From: JBBRHQ01 sp963781345 | GTDB taxonomy: Bacteria > Actinomycetota > Thermoleophilia > Solirubrobacterales > 70-9 | Length of the DNA stretch: 64,000 nt | Direction: 5' to 3' | Assembly (NCBI GenBank): GCA_963781345.1 | Contig: CAWAFQ010000005.1 | Location: 186,001-250,000 of the forward strand | Part shown: piece after piece, positions 63,962 through 64,000 of the stretch | How positions within the stretch are numbered: position 1 is the first letter of the stretch | How the letters are laid out: each line of letters starts with the position of its first letter | Translations under genes and position numbers: made by a program | The notes under the pieces: generated by a model | Databases searched by the model: none | The model's input: the letters and a program-made list of their open reading frames with translations, nothing else | Told to the model about the DNA's origin: nothing

Positions 63962-64000
63962 CTACCGCTTCACAGGCGCAAGGATCCTGAACTTGCGCAC
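63962..64000 (-). CDS. Possible 3' end of a gene continuing past the window
   Basis: Minus-strand frame ends VRKFRILAPVKR then TAG at 63962-63964, with GC-rich third positions. It would continue beyond position 64000. Too short to identify. Confidence 0.3.
   Translation of the reverse strand: MRKFRILAPVKR

Overview
High-GC, gene-dense chromosomal DNA with very few long intergenic gaps. Frequent GTG/TTG starts, the family mix (multicopper oxidase, CopC-CopD, LemA, DUF4349, F420/PNPOx split-barrel proteins, many acyl-CoA enzymes) and several hypothetical families typical of soil actinobacteria suggest an actinobacterium, most likely class Thermoleophilia (Solirubrobacterales-like). That placement is inference from gene flavour, not a computed result. 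No rRNA, tRNA, integrase, transposase, phage gene or CRISPR array was recognised.

Layout. 0-7 kb: surface polysaccharide genes (GDP-D-rhamnose pathway rmd-gmd, a flippase, a GT4 glycosyltransferase, and a large membrane protein broken by about six frameshifts). 7-12.6 kb: a membrane protein with a histone-H1-like tail, an NAD-dependent epimerase, a collagen-like secreted protein with a scrambled Gly-X-Y tract, and an MscS channel. 12.6-22.4 kb: an acyl-CoA catabolic block. On the minus strand, six genes run enoyl-CoA hydratase > acyl-CoA carboxylase beta > BKACE (DUF849) > START-like protein > CoA-transferase III > MerR. On the plus strand lie two acyl-CoA dehydrogenases, with a cysteine-rich RTX-like protein and a SnoaL-like protein between them. 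22.4-27.5 kb: a beta-helix protein, a VOC protein and a GT-C membrane protein. 27.5-32.4 kb: a minus-strand copper operon (FixH/YtkA-like, CopC-CopD, multicopper oxidase). 32.5-43.3 kb: a degenerate GGDEF/HD-GYP protein, a GlsB-like membrane protein, SDRs, a VapBC pair, a lactonase-like MBL protein, PlsC, GlpK, a cupin, a GT2, a free biotinyl carrier, an enoyl-CoA hydratase and a HhH-GPD glycosylase. 43.5-48.4 kb: a repeat-built secreted protein, then a MauE-thioredoxin-thioredoxin fusion convergent with a Tat-exported protein holding 34 cysteines. 48.5-57.7 kb: GH3, bioB-bioF-bioD, MFS/MarR, an alpha/beta hydrolase and bioA. 57.8-63.6 kb: ECF sigma factor with a DUF4349 membrane protein, rubredoxin, NUDIX, a split-barrel protein, a conserved hypothetical, SCP2 and LemA, then a hairpin-rich non-coding stretch.

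How it fits together. The biotin genes could supply the cofactor for the acyl-CoA carboxylase beta subunit and the free carrier. No biotin carboxylase subunit is in the window, so a split enzyme is implied. The most interesting candidate system is the MauE-Trx-Trx / Tat cysteine-rich pair, which resembles the MauE/MauD machinery that matures the disulfide-rich methylamine dehydrogenase light chain but has a different client.

Two cross-cutting observations. (1) A TANNNT, often TAGNNT, hexamer recurs 6-11 nt upstream of many start codons that lack a Shine-Dalgarno sequence, and about 30 nt upstream of some that have one. This suggests widespread leaderless transcription. (2) Several conserved genes (plsC-like, cupin, bioF, multicopper oxidase, a secreted repeat protein) each carry single-base frameshifts that leave motifs intact on both sides. 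That looks more like consensus error than decay.
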